From Thraustochytrium sp. TN22 (lineage: Eukaryota; Sar; Bigyra; Thraustochytrida; Thraustochytriidae), in assembly GCA_013306675.1 (NCBI GenBank), contig JABLUY010000223.1, positions 1-59,659 on the forward strand: DNA of 59,659 bases, written 5' to 3'. Both the position numbers and the translations under genes were made by a program. This document shows positions 43,764 through 52,628 of the stretch, piece by piece (position 1 is the stretch's first letter; each line of letters starts with the position of its first letter). The notes beneath the pieces were generated by a model. The model was not told where the DNA came from, made no database searches, and saw nothing but the letters and a program-made list of their open reading frames with translations.

Positions 43764-45206
43764 TTAAGCGGCCAAGCGCGCCGAGATGGTCTTCACGAGC
43801 GACCCGTGGCGGAACTCCGCCGTCACCTTGCGGCGGCCGCCCTCGTAGGTCAATGTACCGCGGCCGTGAAAGAGGCCCTCGTAAAAGCCGCCCATGTAGT
43901 GCTCGGCACGGTAAAGATTGCCGGTGTCTTTGTGGTCCTTGATCGGGATGAGCGTCTGACTGCCCTGGCCGTGGCGTTGGCCCTTGCTAAAGTCGCCCTC
44001 GTACGTGGTGCCGTCCGCGCAGTAGTAAATGCCCTGGCCGTGCCAGGCGTCCCGCAACCATGTTCCCACGTACTTGCATCGGCCAGTGCGGATGAGCTTG
44101 CCGGCGCCCGTGTACAGCGCCAAGGGCGACTCATACGGCCGGTCCTTGTCATTGCCGTAGACCATGGTCCCGCTCCCGTGTCGCTGGTCGCCCTCCCAGT
44201 GGCCCTCGTACCTGCTCCCGTCAGCATACTCCATGACGCCGTGGCCATGCATCTTGTTCGCCTCCCAAAAGCCCTCGAAGCGGTTTCCATTGCTCCACAC
44301 GCGCACGCCGTGGCCATGTCGCTTGTTGTCCGGCGCCGGCATGCGCTTGCCGTGCCGGTAGGAGCTCTTGGTGGCCAGAAACTCGCCCTCGTAGTAGCCG
44401 CCGTCAGCGTACGTGTACTTGCCTCGACCATAGTAGGAGCCGCCCAGAAACTGGCCCTCGTACCGGTCGCCGTGCGCGTACATCATGACTCCTTCCCCGT
44501 GAAAGAGGTTGTCCTGCAGGTGGCCCACGTAGACATCGCCATTGAAGGTCGAGTAGACACCCTCGCCGTGCATCTTGCCGTGACGAAACTGGCCGTCGTA
44601 GCGGCTCCCAGACGAGTACACGCGCAGACCAGACCCGTGCGGACGGCCGTCGTGGAAGTCGCCCGAATACGAGCCGCCCTCGTTTGCGTAGGTGTAGACG
44701 CCCTGCCCGTCAAACTGGCCGCTCCGGAAGAGACCCTCGTACACGTCGCCGTTGGCGCGCTCCAGGCGGCCCGTGCCGTGCCAGCGGCCGCGCCGAAAAC
44801 TGCCCTCATAGCGCTCGCCACTGGCGTACGTGTACAGGCCCGTGCCTTGAAGGTGGTCGAGCTCGAACTCGCCATCGTATGAGTCGCCATTGCCCAGCAC
44901 CAGCAAGCCACGCCCGTGGCGCTTGCCGTCGCGCCACATGCCCTCGTAGCGCACCGAGTCCTCATCGCCGGGCTCCTTGTGCAGGTAGACACCAAAGCCA
45001 TGCCGCAGGCCGTTCTTGAAGTTCCCCACGTACTTGTCGCCGTTCGCAGAGATGAAGGCGCCCTTGCCATGCCGTCGGTTGTTGACCAGGTCGCCCTCAT
45101 ACAGGTCGCCGCTAGGGTATCTGATCTGAGCGCGCCGGCGCCGCACCTTGTCGAGCCCCGCGACGTCGCCGGACTCCACCCCGTCCTCCGCGCGCGCGTC
45201 GGCCAT
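43764..45206 (-). CDS. MORN-repeat protein (about 16 repeats)
   Basis: A 480-residue protein made almost wholly of MORN repeats (YEG.F.....HG.G...), of which I count about 16, from LYEGDLVNNRRHGKG to FYEGLFHGRG. MORN arrays form long beta-sheets and serve as scaffolds at membranes, basal bodies and the cytoskeleton; some precede a PIP kinase, but no catalytic domain is present here. I start at the ATG at 45206; the frame upstream opens at TTG. A short acidic N-terminus (MADARAEDGVESGDVAG) precedes the array. One repeat near residue 295 is stretched by a Lys/Arg loop (SSYRHGKRMPAPDNKRHG). Resembles radial-spoke RSPH1-type or MORN1-type proteins, which would fit the ciliary genes nearby. Confidence 0.93.
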   Translation of the reverse strand: MADARAEDGVESGDVAGLDKVRRRRAQIRYPSGDLYEGDLVNNRRHGKGAFISANGDKYVGNFKNGLRHGFGVYLHKEPGDEDSVRYEGMWRDGKRHGRGLLVLGNGDSYDGEFELDHLQGTGLYTYASGERYEGSFRRGRWHGTGRLERANGDVYEGLFRSGQFDGQGVYTYANEGGSYSGDFHDGRPHGSGLRVYSSGSRYDGQFRHGKMHGEGVYSTFNGDVYVGHLQDNLFHGEGVMMYAHGDRYEGQFLGGSYYGRGKYTYADGGYYEGEFLATKSSYRHGKRMPAPDNKRHGHGVRVWSNGNRFEGFWEANKMHGHGVMEYADGSRYEGHWEGDQRHGSGTMVYGNDKDRPYESPLALYTGAGKLIRTGRCKYVGTWLRDAWHGQGIYYCADGTTYEGDFSKGQRHGQGSQTLIPIKDHKDTGNLYRAEHYMGGFYEGLFHGRGTLTYEGGRRKVTAEFRHGSLVKTISARLAA

Positions 45207-46603
45207 CGTCGGCCCGCCCTGGCGGTCTCCGCCCACCGTGCTACCCTCGGCGGTGGTGACCACCGCAGGGCGGCCAAGCCGCTTCAAGCAAGCGCATCAA
45301 CTTACGCTTCGCCAAGAGCCTGCCTGCCTGGCCTCAGGCTGCTGCTGCCCGCAAGAATAGTTAATAAAGAACGCAGTTCGCATTCATCCAATCGCGGCTC
45401 CTCGCTCGTGCGACCGATAGGCTATTCACTGCGGTTAACGTTAGTTAGTTAGTCGCAGCCAGAGCACGGCGCGGTCGGCCACGGCTAGACCCCCCTTGCT
45501 CGAGCACGCGGAGCGGCTTGTTGCGGCCTCGGCCTCCTGCCAGTGACGGAGGTGGTGCCGCCGGAGGCCGCCGGAGGAGGCCGCTGGAGGGAGGCGCATT
45601 TCCGCGGCATGCCGCGGCATCATTCCTGGGAGGTCCTCACACAGTAAAACGGTGTGCACCAGGCCGGCCCAGTAGATCCGGTCGAGAGCGCGTAGCGCCG
45701 CCCAACGGAAACGCTAGCAGCGGCGCGCGCGAGAACGCCAAGCACAACGGCCAGGACGCGGCGGCGCGGGAGGGCTTGACCTGGGTTGGACGCCGCGGCG
45801 TCGGGCGCGGCGCGGCGCGGCTCGGCGCCGGCCAGAACTGCAAGCAGCGAGCGAGCCGCGAGCGAGCCGCGAGCGAGGAGCCGCGCAGGGAGCGCAGGCC
45901 GTCGCAGCACAGGTACGTGGACAAGACGACGCTCCGCTACGAGGCGAGGCGGCAGGCGCGGAGGGGCGAGACGCGGCGCTGCAGCCTGACGGCGGGCCCC
46001 AGCCGAGGAGCGAGGGAGCCTATGCTGGCGAGGGAGCGAGCTGCCGGGGAGCGCGACCGGCGGCCAGACTGCACGCCCGCGCTGGCGGCCGCCTGTGCGC
46101 GGCACGCAGCCGGCGAGGCTGCGCGGGCCGCGCGCGCGAGGCGGGGCGAGGCGGGCCGAGGCAAGACGAGGCAAAACGGAGGCGCGGCGCGAGAGGTCGT
46201 GAAGGAAGAAGCCCGGGCCCGACCGGCGTGAGCCCTGGGTCCGAGGAGTGTCTTGCGTTTCGCGACCGTGGGCGTCCGTCCTGTCCGACGAGGTGAGGTG
46301 CTCTGTGAGGTTGGTTGTGCCAAGAGGTGGACGGTACCTCGCTTGCCTCGCTTGCCTCGCTCGAAGCGCGGCGGAGGCAGAAGCGCAAGGCAAGGCGCAT
46401 TAGGCCTGGGGCCGGGACCGGGTACGAGCTGAGGCGCGCGGCGGAGAAGACCAAGGCGACGGTGCTGGCGAGGAAACGTGGAGGGAGATCAGCTCGGCGA
46501 CAGGAGAAGATGGAAGGGGAAAGAAAGAGGGTGATCGATTGCCTGGCTGACAAGCAGACAGACTGACTGACACGTCACCCACGAATCGCAGGTTCGCACA
46601 ACC
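45207..46603. other. intergenic, 1.4 kb
   Basis: Between the MORN gene (minus) and the G-gamma gene (plus). Frames up to 257 codons overlap on both strands, are Arg/Ala/Pro-rich and start mostly at TTG or GTG. I reject them. CGAATCGCAG just before the G-gamma ATG resembles a splice acceptor, so a 5' UTR intron is possible. GTTAGTTAGTTAGTC occurs at 45442. Confidence 0.5.
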
Positions 46604-46804
46604 ATGAGCGCCGACGGCGAGATCCAGCGCCTCGAGATGGAGGTCGCTGCCCAGAAGGAAGCCATCACCACCAAGGATGCGTGCGAGTCGATTGTGCAGC
46701 ACGTGACCAAGAACCAGGACACCGACCTGCTCGTCAACCCGTCAAAGGACAACCCTTACCACCAGGCGCCCTCGAGTGGCGGTGGCTGCTGCATCATTAG
46801 CTAA
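46604..46804 (+). CDS. heterotrimeric G-protein gamma subunit
   Basis: A 66-residue G-gamma-like protein that would pair with G-beta and anchor it to the membrane. The ATG is at 46604 (ACCATGA). The N-terminal helix IQRLEMEVAAQKEAI forms the coiled coil with G-beta. DTDLLVNPSKDNPYH matches the conserved D.LL.....NP(F/Y) turn of G-gamma proteins. It ends GGGCCIIS: a CAAX box (CIIS, expected farnesylation) with an extra Cys before it that could be palmitoylated. Length, turn motif and CAAX box together make the call; any one alone would be weak. Confidence 0.82.
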   Translation: MSADGEIQRLEMEVAAQKEAITTKDACESIVQHVTKNQDTDLLVNPSKDNPYHQAPSSGGGCCIIS

Positions 46805-47340
46805 ACAAGTGTCCCCGTCCACGATCCACCCCAAGTACCTCATTTAGCCCACGCTGCAAGAACTTATCTCCATGTTGGTGTCACTGTCTTTGTTGTCTCC
46901 GTCTCCTTCGCTTTCTTGCCGAGTTGCGAGCCGTCGCAAGGCGCTTGGCAGCCGGCCCCGCGGGCCAGCAAGAGGGTCCTCGTCCAGAAGTTAGGACGAC
47001 CGAAACGACGATGCCTTTGCTGTAGCAGCTTCGCTCAGCGACTTTTTACGATCTCAAAGGAAACAAACAACTGATGCTCCTGATGCACTGCTCCGCCTCG
47101 GACGCCATGGCATGGCTGCCGCCGTCGCTCACGGGCTAGCCTTCTGGGCGCGGCTGGGCTGGGCCCGGCGCGTTCCCCAGTCTACAACGGCACGACGTGC
47201 GCGCCCACAAGGAGGGCTCGCGCGGCGGCGGCTGCGGCGGCGGCGGCGGCGCGGCAGACCCGATCGGTGGCGCAGGAGCAGGAGCAGGAGCGGGTGGCGC
47301 GCGGGCTCCCTTGCCTGCGGCGCGAGCGACGGCGGCAGCC
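46805..47340. other. intergenic, 0.5 kb
   Basis: 3' UTR of G-gamma and upstream region of the roadblock gene. The first half is less GC-rich; the second has (GGC)n at 47225-47252. No gene seen. Confidence 0.5.
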
Positions 47341-47774
47341 ATGGCGTCCGAGGCGGAGCAGTGCATCAAGCGCATCCAGTCGCACAAGGGCGTGAAGCGC
47401 GTGTTTGTCATCAACAGCAAGGGCCAGACCATCCGCAGCAGCCTGAATGAGCCGGAGGAAGAGCGCAGGTACGCAGCGCTGATCTCGGAGCTCACCAAGA
47501 AGACGCAGAGCATGGTGCGCGAGCTTGACCCGGAGGTAAGTCGCCGGCGACAGGTCCACGACAACGGCACGCGTCCCCCGCTCGCGAAAGGCGGGCAGGA
47601 GGACCACGGCAGGACGCATACTCACGCATGGCACGCGCACCGCAGAACTCGCTCAAGTTCCTTCGCATCAGGACTCTGACCGAGGAGATCATGATCGCCC
47701 CGGAGCCCACCGAGAACAAGTACACGCTCATCGTTGTCCAAGACCCGACCGACGAGGACGCGCCCATGATGTAG
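47341..47774 (+). CDS. dynein light chain roadblock/LC7, two exons
   Basis: A 107-residue roadblock-type light chain that dimerises and binds dynein intermediate chains (cytoplasmic and axonemal dynein). Exon 1 is 47341-47535 and exon 2 is 47646-47774, joined in phase 0 after ELDPE. Exon 1 encodes CIKRIQSHKGVKRVFVINSK and GQTIRSSL, the family N-terminus; exon 2 encodes NSLKFLRIRTLTEEIMIAPE and YTLIVVQDP, matching the LRIRS.K.EIMVAP and LIVIQ of animal roadblock. Read without splicing, the frame ends in unrelated sequence, so the intron is required. The start ATG lies in GCCATGG. Confidence 0.95.
47536..47645 (+). other. spliceosomal intron, 110 nt
   Basis: Begins GTAAGTCG and ends CGCACCGCAG inside the roadblock gene. 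The donor GTAAGT is the same as in the other intron of this window. Confidence 0.93.
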
Positions 47775-47856
47775 CCTGGAAACAGCGCCTTGTGAATCAA
47801 ATCCTTTTTTTTGCATCTGCCGATGGAATGAGCAGCTTGCCGCTGGAACCTTGGCC

Positions 47857-48762
47857 TCACCCGCGGAGCTTCGGCGACGGCCGCCGTACGCGCTTGGACC
47901 GGCGCACGACCTCCTCCTGCTGCTCCTCTTCGGCGCCTTCCGCGTCAAACAAAAAGTCAGTGTCCTCGGAGCCGAGGCACGCCCACCACAGAGCGTCTGC
48001 GCGGCTCTCCTCCGCCTCGTTGGCCTCCTGGTCCCCGCGGGCGCCCTCGACGCGTTGCCCGGCGTCGGGGCCCTCCATCATGGAAAGCGTACGTTTCGCC
48101 CAGGTCACTTCCAAACGTGGTGCTGCCGCCATCGTCGGTGGAGGCCGGCCCTCGACGGGCCGGTCTTGCACTTCGCGCAGCGCGCGGCGCAGCTCCTGCA
48201 GCTCCGCCTCTAGCGCCGCGATCCTGCGCGCATCCTCCTCTTGGCGCATGGCGAGCCGCTCGTTCGAAAGCGCGAGCCGCTCCAGCTTGATGGCCAGCGC
48301 CGGCGCGTCCTGCAGCGGCCGGTCCCCCCGAGCTGCGAGCCCGAGGTCCAGCTGCATGGTCGGCAGCGCGTGCAACGCCTCCCAGCGCTCACGGAATTGC
48401 TGTGCGCTCCGTTTCATCTGCGACGCCTCCGCATCCTCCTTTCGTACAACCGCCAGCTCCGGCTTGCTCTCCTCCTGGGCGCTCTCGCCCTGCGCGAAGC
48501 TCGGTGCGGCCGCTTGCACCGCGGCGGTCCACGTCGGGGCCGGTTGCTGCGTGGCCGCTGACGATCCCGACGATGCCGACTGCTGCGACGCCGACAGGGA
48601 GATGGACTGATGTTGATGTTGCTGCGACGCCGCCATGAAGCTCGTCTCCATCGTCGCCTGGCTACAGCCCGTGAGCGAGCGCTCCATTGCTCCTCCTCCA
48701 CGTTCACGACGTTCACGACGATGGCGATACCGATCTGGTCTCCCCTGGAGCGCATCCTGCAT
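47857..48762 (-). CDS. hypothetical coiled-coil, charged protein
   Basis: I do not recognise this protein, up to 301 residues. Starts at the ATGs at 48762, 48687 (GCAATGG, a stronger context) or 48651 are possible. A Gln/Ser/Ala-rich N-terminus leads to a helix-forming middle (FRERWEALHALP, then KLERLALSNERLAMRQEEDA and RRIAALEAELQELRRALREV, a clear leucine-heptad coiled coil of ~50 residues). An acidic stretch with ALWWACLGSEDTDFLFD follows, and a basic end (RRSKRVRRPSPKLRG) that could be a nuclear localisation signal. The coiled coil suggests a dimer. It is convergent with the roadblock gene. Confidence 0.55.
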   Translation of the reverse strand: MQDALQGRPDRYRHRRERRERGGGAMERSLTGCSQATMETSFMAASQQHQHQSISLSASQQSASSGSSAATQQPAPTWTAAVQAAAPSFAQGESAQEESKPELAVVRKEDAEASQMKRSAQQFRERWEALHALPTMQLDLGLAARGDRPLQDAPALAIKLERLALSNERLAMRQEEDARRIAALEAELQELRRALREVQDRPVEGRPPPTMAAAPRLEVTWAKRTLSMMEGPDAGQRVEGARGDQEANEAEESRADALWWACLGSEDTDFLFDAEGAEEEQQEEVVRRSKRVRRPSPKLRG

Positions 48763-49406
48763 ATTTCATTGCATGACATTTCATCACATTTCAAAAATCA
48801 CCGGCCGGAGGCGACGGTCAGGGCTGGCAGCTGGCAGCTTACTTCCCCACGCGCTTCATTGTGGTCGGCAACGTCCTGGTCGAAGTTACCGCCGTCGCCT
48901 CGTGGTGGAGCTTTTGAGAACACAGCACGTCCGCGTCGCGATTCAAATTCGAAATCGGCGACGTGCCCTTCGACCTCGGCGTTGACCAGGCCATCAACAG
49001 GGCGCGCCGAGTGCATGCCGAGGCTGAGCAGGACTGCTCGCCATGCGCAGCGCGCCACCCCCTCCCCCGCGCCACATCGGCGGCCTCGCGCCCGCAGGAG
49101 AACGCCAAGGACTCGCTCATCACGCATGGCCGCGTCCGCCCCGGTCACCAAGCCGAGGTCGAGCGTGGCTGAGGTCTTGCTGTCGCTGGAGTGCTCGAGC
49201 TCGTCGTCCTCGCGCTCGATCAGCCCTGCGGGCAGTCCAATTCGGGTTCCTGCCCCTGCTTTGGCCCTGGAGCGACATCATGGTGAGCACCTTGAAGCAG
49301 TAGGTAGGCCTGGTTAGCGCCGCTCAACGGAAGCGGGCTCGTCGTCGCTCGGCGCGGCGCGGCAGAGCGGAGCGGAGCGGAGCAGGGCGCGGGACCGGCG
49401 AGGAGG
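48763..49406. other. intergenic, unresolved
   Basis: Upstream of both flanking genes. A plus-strand frame near 48944-49172 reads FKFEIGDVPFDLGVDQAINR and more, with some protein character, but it has no good ATG and no family. A spliced gene here cannot be ruled out. Confidence 0.35.
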
Positions 49407-52400
49407 ATGGGCGGCGACCCGCGCGTGGACGCCGCCAAGGCGCGCGCTCGCGCCCGGGCAGCGGCGGCCGGGCAGCGGGCCAAGTCCGGGGTCGACATGG
49501 GCGCCGGCAAGGCGCGCGGCAGCGCCGTGCGGCAAGAGCGCGAGACCAACCGCAAGGTGCTGCTCGAGGTGTTCCGAAGCCGCGCAGGCAAGCTGCCCGT
49601 GGTGCTGGAGGAGAAGGCGGGCGCCGGGGAGACTGCGGCGGCGCTCAAGGAGAACGTGCGGCCGGAGAAGGGCTTCTATTTTCAGCAGCGGCACGGCAAG
49701 CTGGACCTGCGCGGTATCGCGCGTGTCGACCTGGAGCAGGTTGTCGAGGACGTGGACATCGAGACGCTTCAGTCGTACCTGGAGAACATCACGTTTGCGG
49801 AGCTGCAGGACCGCGACCTGCGCACGTGCACAGACGAGACCTTCCTCAAGCTGTTCCGCCTGACGCAGCTCACGATCGAGTACCTGCTCAACGTGCAGCA
49901 GACGCTCTACGCGTACTCGCACACACTGGAGGACCAGCTCGCGCACATCAACCGCGAGCAGGACCTGGCGCAATCCAAGCTGGGCGCGCAGTCTGACCAG
50001 CTCCAAAGCCTCCAGCGCGAGCTGAAGCAGAAGCGGCGCACGCTCAAGACGTATGAGTTCCTCCTCACGCAGCGCGCGGCGGGGGCCCCTCCGCTGGTGC
50101 CCGGGCAGCACGCGGCGCTCGCAACGGGTGGCGAGATGGAGGAGGCCGCCTTGCTGGCCACCTCTGCCGCGACCGCCGCGGACGCCCTGCGCTCGCGGGC
50201 GGCCGATGACCAGGCGCGCGCGCTGCGCGTCCGCGAGGACACCTTGCAGCAGCAGCAGGCGCTCTTCGAGGCTCAGACGGTCAAGATGCGCGAGCTGCTA
50301 CAGCGCGAGGCGGAGGAGATGCGGCGGCAGCTAGCCTTCGAGATGGAGCGGCAGCGCGAGGAGCAGGAGGCGCGCGAGGAGAAGCTGGCCGCGCTCGAGA
50401 AGCAGGCGCAAGCGGCCGTGGAACGCGGGCCGGCCGGCCACCGCGTGCCGAGTCTGGCGGGAGCGCGGCTCGAGGATGACGTCGACCTCGACGTCGAGCG
50501 CGAGGTTCAGTCGATCCTCATGAGCGCCAACGGCATCTCGGACCTGCGCACGCAGCTGGCCGGCGTCATCGACGAGAACCAGCGTCTACGCGGCGAGCTC
50601 CTGGCCGCCGGGGTCGCCATGCGTGCCGCCCACGCGCGCGACGCGCTGCGCGCGGTGGAAGAGGAAGAGGAGAAGGAGAAGGAGAAGGAAGAGGCCCGGC
50701 GCCAGCGTCGCGCCAAGACGGCGGCCGAGTCGGCGGCGGTGGAGGAGGCCTTAGACGGCGAGCGCGGGTCGCAGGCCGACAAAGAAGAGACGCTCATGCT
50801 CAAGCTCTCCGGCGCAAAAGTCTCGCGCGAGCTCGCCGATCGGCGGAGCATGCAGCTGCGGCGCGTGCTGCGGCTCGTGCGGCGACGGCTGCAGAACCAG
50901 GCCTTTACGACGTGGCGTTTGCTCGGGCTCGCGCGCCAGGCCGAGACGCGCGAGCAGAAGCTCCTTCGTGAGGTCGAGCTTCTCCGGCACGCCGCCGCAA
51001 ACGCGGCTCTCGGCGGTGGCACGCAGGCGGGGGGTGGGCAAGAAGAAGCCACCTTCCGTGCGTCGTATGCGTGGCAGGACGTGCCAGCGGGGGCCCGGCT
51101 CGCCAGCCGCCTTGAGATGCGCGAGGTGGATGGCAAGACGCAGGCCCGCATTCCGGAGGTCTGGGTCCTCGAGGCGACCACCTCGCTGGACACCGAGGTC
51201 GCCGTCGCCGTGCAGCGCAACATGCGCCTGGCGCAGGTGCGCGAGCGGCTCGCGCGCGAGCTCGACAAGCCGCTGGGTAAGGTCTTCCTCAAGCACCGCT
51301 TGACCGGGGACCTGCTCGACGACGAGGACACCGTGCAGAACGCCAACCTGTTTCACGAGCGGCCCCTTGTCCACCTCGTGGCGGCGCGCGGACTGACCGC
51401 GGACGATATCGAGCGCATGATTGCCACGTATCAGGAGCAGGTGCCGGCACCGAAGCGGCCCATGGCTCGCGCGCAATGGCATCACGACCCGACGGCGATC
51501 GCGCGCGCCGAGGCGGAGATTGACGAAGAGCTCTCCCAGTCGCTGGGCAGTCTCTCGTCGCTCTCCTCGAGATCGATGCGGCGCGACGAGGCGCGTAGCA
51601 GCGCGTCCACCACCCGCAGCGCGTCCACCACCCGCTCGCGGCGTGCTGTGCCCCGCGCCCGCGCTCGAAGCGAGACGGAGGACGAGGAGGTGAATGAGGA
51701 CAACGAGGAGCAAGAGCGAGCGCAGGAGCGAGATCGAGTGCGAGTGCAAAAGCAAGGACGAGTGCAGGCTCAGGACTCGTCAGAGGCAGCTGCGCCATCG
51801 TCGGCACCCAAAAGCAACGTGCTTGTGAACTTTGGCGACTACGAGTCAGAGGGGCGTGCGTCGCCGGCAGGCCCGTTCACGCCATCGACCGCGCCGGCGA
51901 CGCCGGCGACGCCGGCGACGCCGGCGACCTTGGCCAGCAGCCGCGCCGAAGACCGCGCCTCGGAGCCGTCGCTTCGCGTGGAGGCAACCGCGAGCGAGGC
52001 AGGGGAGACGGGCGCGTGGAGCGCGGAGGTGCTGGCGCGCCGGCACGGGGAGGCCCTTCAACGATTCACTCGCGTGGGTCTTTCGCGGCGCGCGTACCGG
52101 TCGGTGCTGGACCTGTCGCAGGACTCGGGGAGCTCGCACACCGTGACAAGCATGAGCAGTCACGAGAGCGATGCGCTGGGGCGCAGCGCGCGAAGCCACT
52201 TCGACGTGGCTCGCGCTGCGGACCAGTATGAGCAGAGCTTGGGCGAGGGCGAGACCGAGGACGACCAGGTCAGCGACGCGGCCAGCAGCAGCGTGCGGAT
52301 GAGCAGCCCAGAGGGCGGCGGGCGGCGCCGGCGCGAGATGACGCAGCACATGCTGGACGCACTGGGTGACGACGATGACGACGATGACGACGACGACGAC

Positions 52401-52427
52401 GACGTTATGGATGACGACCATGAGTGA
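49407..52427 (+). CDS. DZIP1-like ciliary protein without zinc finger
   Basis: A 1006-residue protein whose N-terminus matches DZIP1/iguana, a basal-body and transition-zone protein needed for cilium formation. Residues ~85-170 carry FYFQQRHGKLDLRGIARVDL, VVEDVDIETLQSYLENITFA and FLKLFRLTQLTIEYLLNVQQ, in the order of the DZIP1 N-terminal domain. Coiled coil follows (~175-220 and ~280-470). The C2H2 finger expected after the first coiled coil is absent: KTYEFLLTQRAAG runs straight into linker. At residues ~575-680 a globular part (VWVLEATTSLDTEVAVAVQR to PLVHLVAARG) looks like a ubiquitin-like fold. The rest is Ser/Glu/Arg-rich and ends in a poly-Asp tail. The ATG lies in AGGATGG. Confidence 0.82.
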   Translation: MGGDPRVDAAKARARARAAAAGQRAKSGVDMGAGKARGSAVRQERETNRKVLLEVFRSRAGKLPVVLEEKAGAGETAAALKENVRPEKGFYFQQRHGKLDLRGIARVDLEQVVEDVDIETLQSYLENITFAELQDRDLRTCTDETFLKLFRLTQLTIEYLLNVQQTLYAYSHTLEDQLAHINREQDLAQSKLGAQSDQLQSLQRELKQKRRTLKTYEFLLTQRAAGAPPLVPGQHAALATGGEMEEAALLATSAATAADALRSRAADDQARALRVREDTLQQQQALFEAQTVKMRELLQREAEEMRRQLAFEMERQREEQEAREEKLAALEKQAQAAVERGPAGHRVPSLAGARLEDDVDLDVEREVQSILMSANGISDLRTQLAGVIDENQRLRGELLAAGVAMRAAHARDALRAVEEEEEKEKEKEEARRQRRAKTAAESAAVEEALDGERGSQADKEETLMLKLSGAKVSRELADRRSMQLRRVLRLVRRRLQNQAFTTWRLLGLARQAETREQKLLREVELLRHAAANAALGGGTQAGGGQEEATFRASYAWQDVPAGARLASRLEMREVDGKTQARIPEVWVLEATTSLDTEVAVAVQRNMRLAQVRERLARELDKPLGKVFLKHRLTGDLLDDEDTVQNANLFHERPLVHLVAARGLTADDIERMIATYQEQVPAPKRPMARAQWHHDPTAIARAEAEIDEELSQSLGSLSSLSSRSMRRDEARSSASTTRSASTTRSRRAVPRARARSETEDEEVNEDNEEQERAQERDRVRVQKQGRVQAQDSSEAAAPSSAPKSNVLVNFGDYESEGRASPAGPFTPSTAPATPATPATPATLASSRAEDRASEPSLRVEATASEAGETGAWSAEVLARRHGEALQRFTRVGLSRRAYRSVLDLSQDSGSSHTVTSMSSHESDALGRSARSHFDVARAADQYEQSLGEGETEDDQVSDAASSSVRMSSPEGGGRRRREMTQHMLDALGDDDDDDDDDDDDVMDDDHE

Positions 52428-52628
52428 CTATGCCAAAGACACAAAAGGATGCTCTCTATGTGTGTGTGCGCGCGCCCGCGCGGACCAGCACTGGGCTGGC
52501 AAGGAGGATGCCTTTAAAAGAGTGATGTTGCTTGAAAGCCGATTCGAAGCGCTGTGAGTGCGCACGGGTGGGCACGAAGAGTCAGCTCCTCGTGTCCGCG
52601 CGCGTTGGCGGCTTCTTGCCGGAGGTAG
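52428..52628. other. gap between convergent genes
   Basis: 3' ends of the DZIP1-like and HspQ-domain genes. A (TG)(CG) tract lies at 52458-52480. No gene. Confidence 0.6.

Noticed and set aside
45518-46231. Plus-strand frame of 237 codons upstream of G-gamma
   Set aside because: Opens at TTG, is Arg/Ala-rich and conflicts with equally long minus-strand frames.
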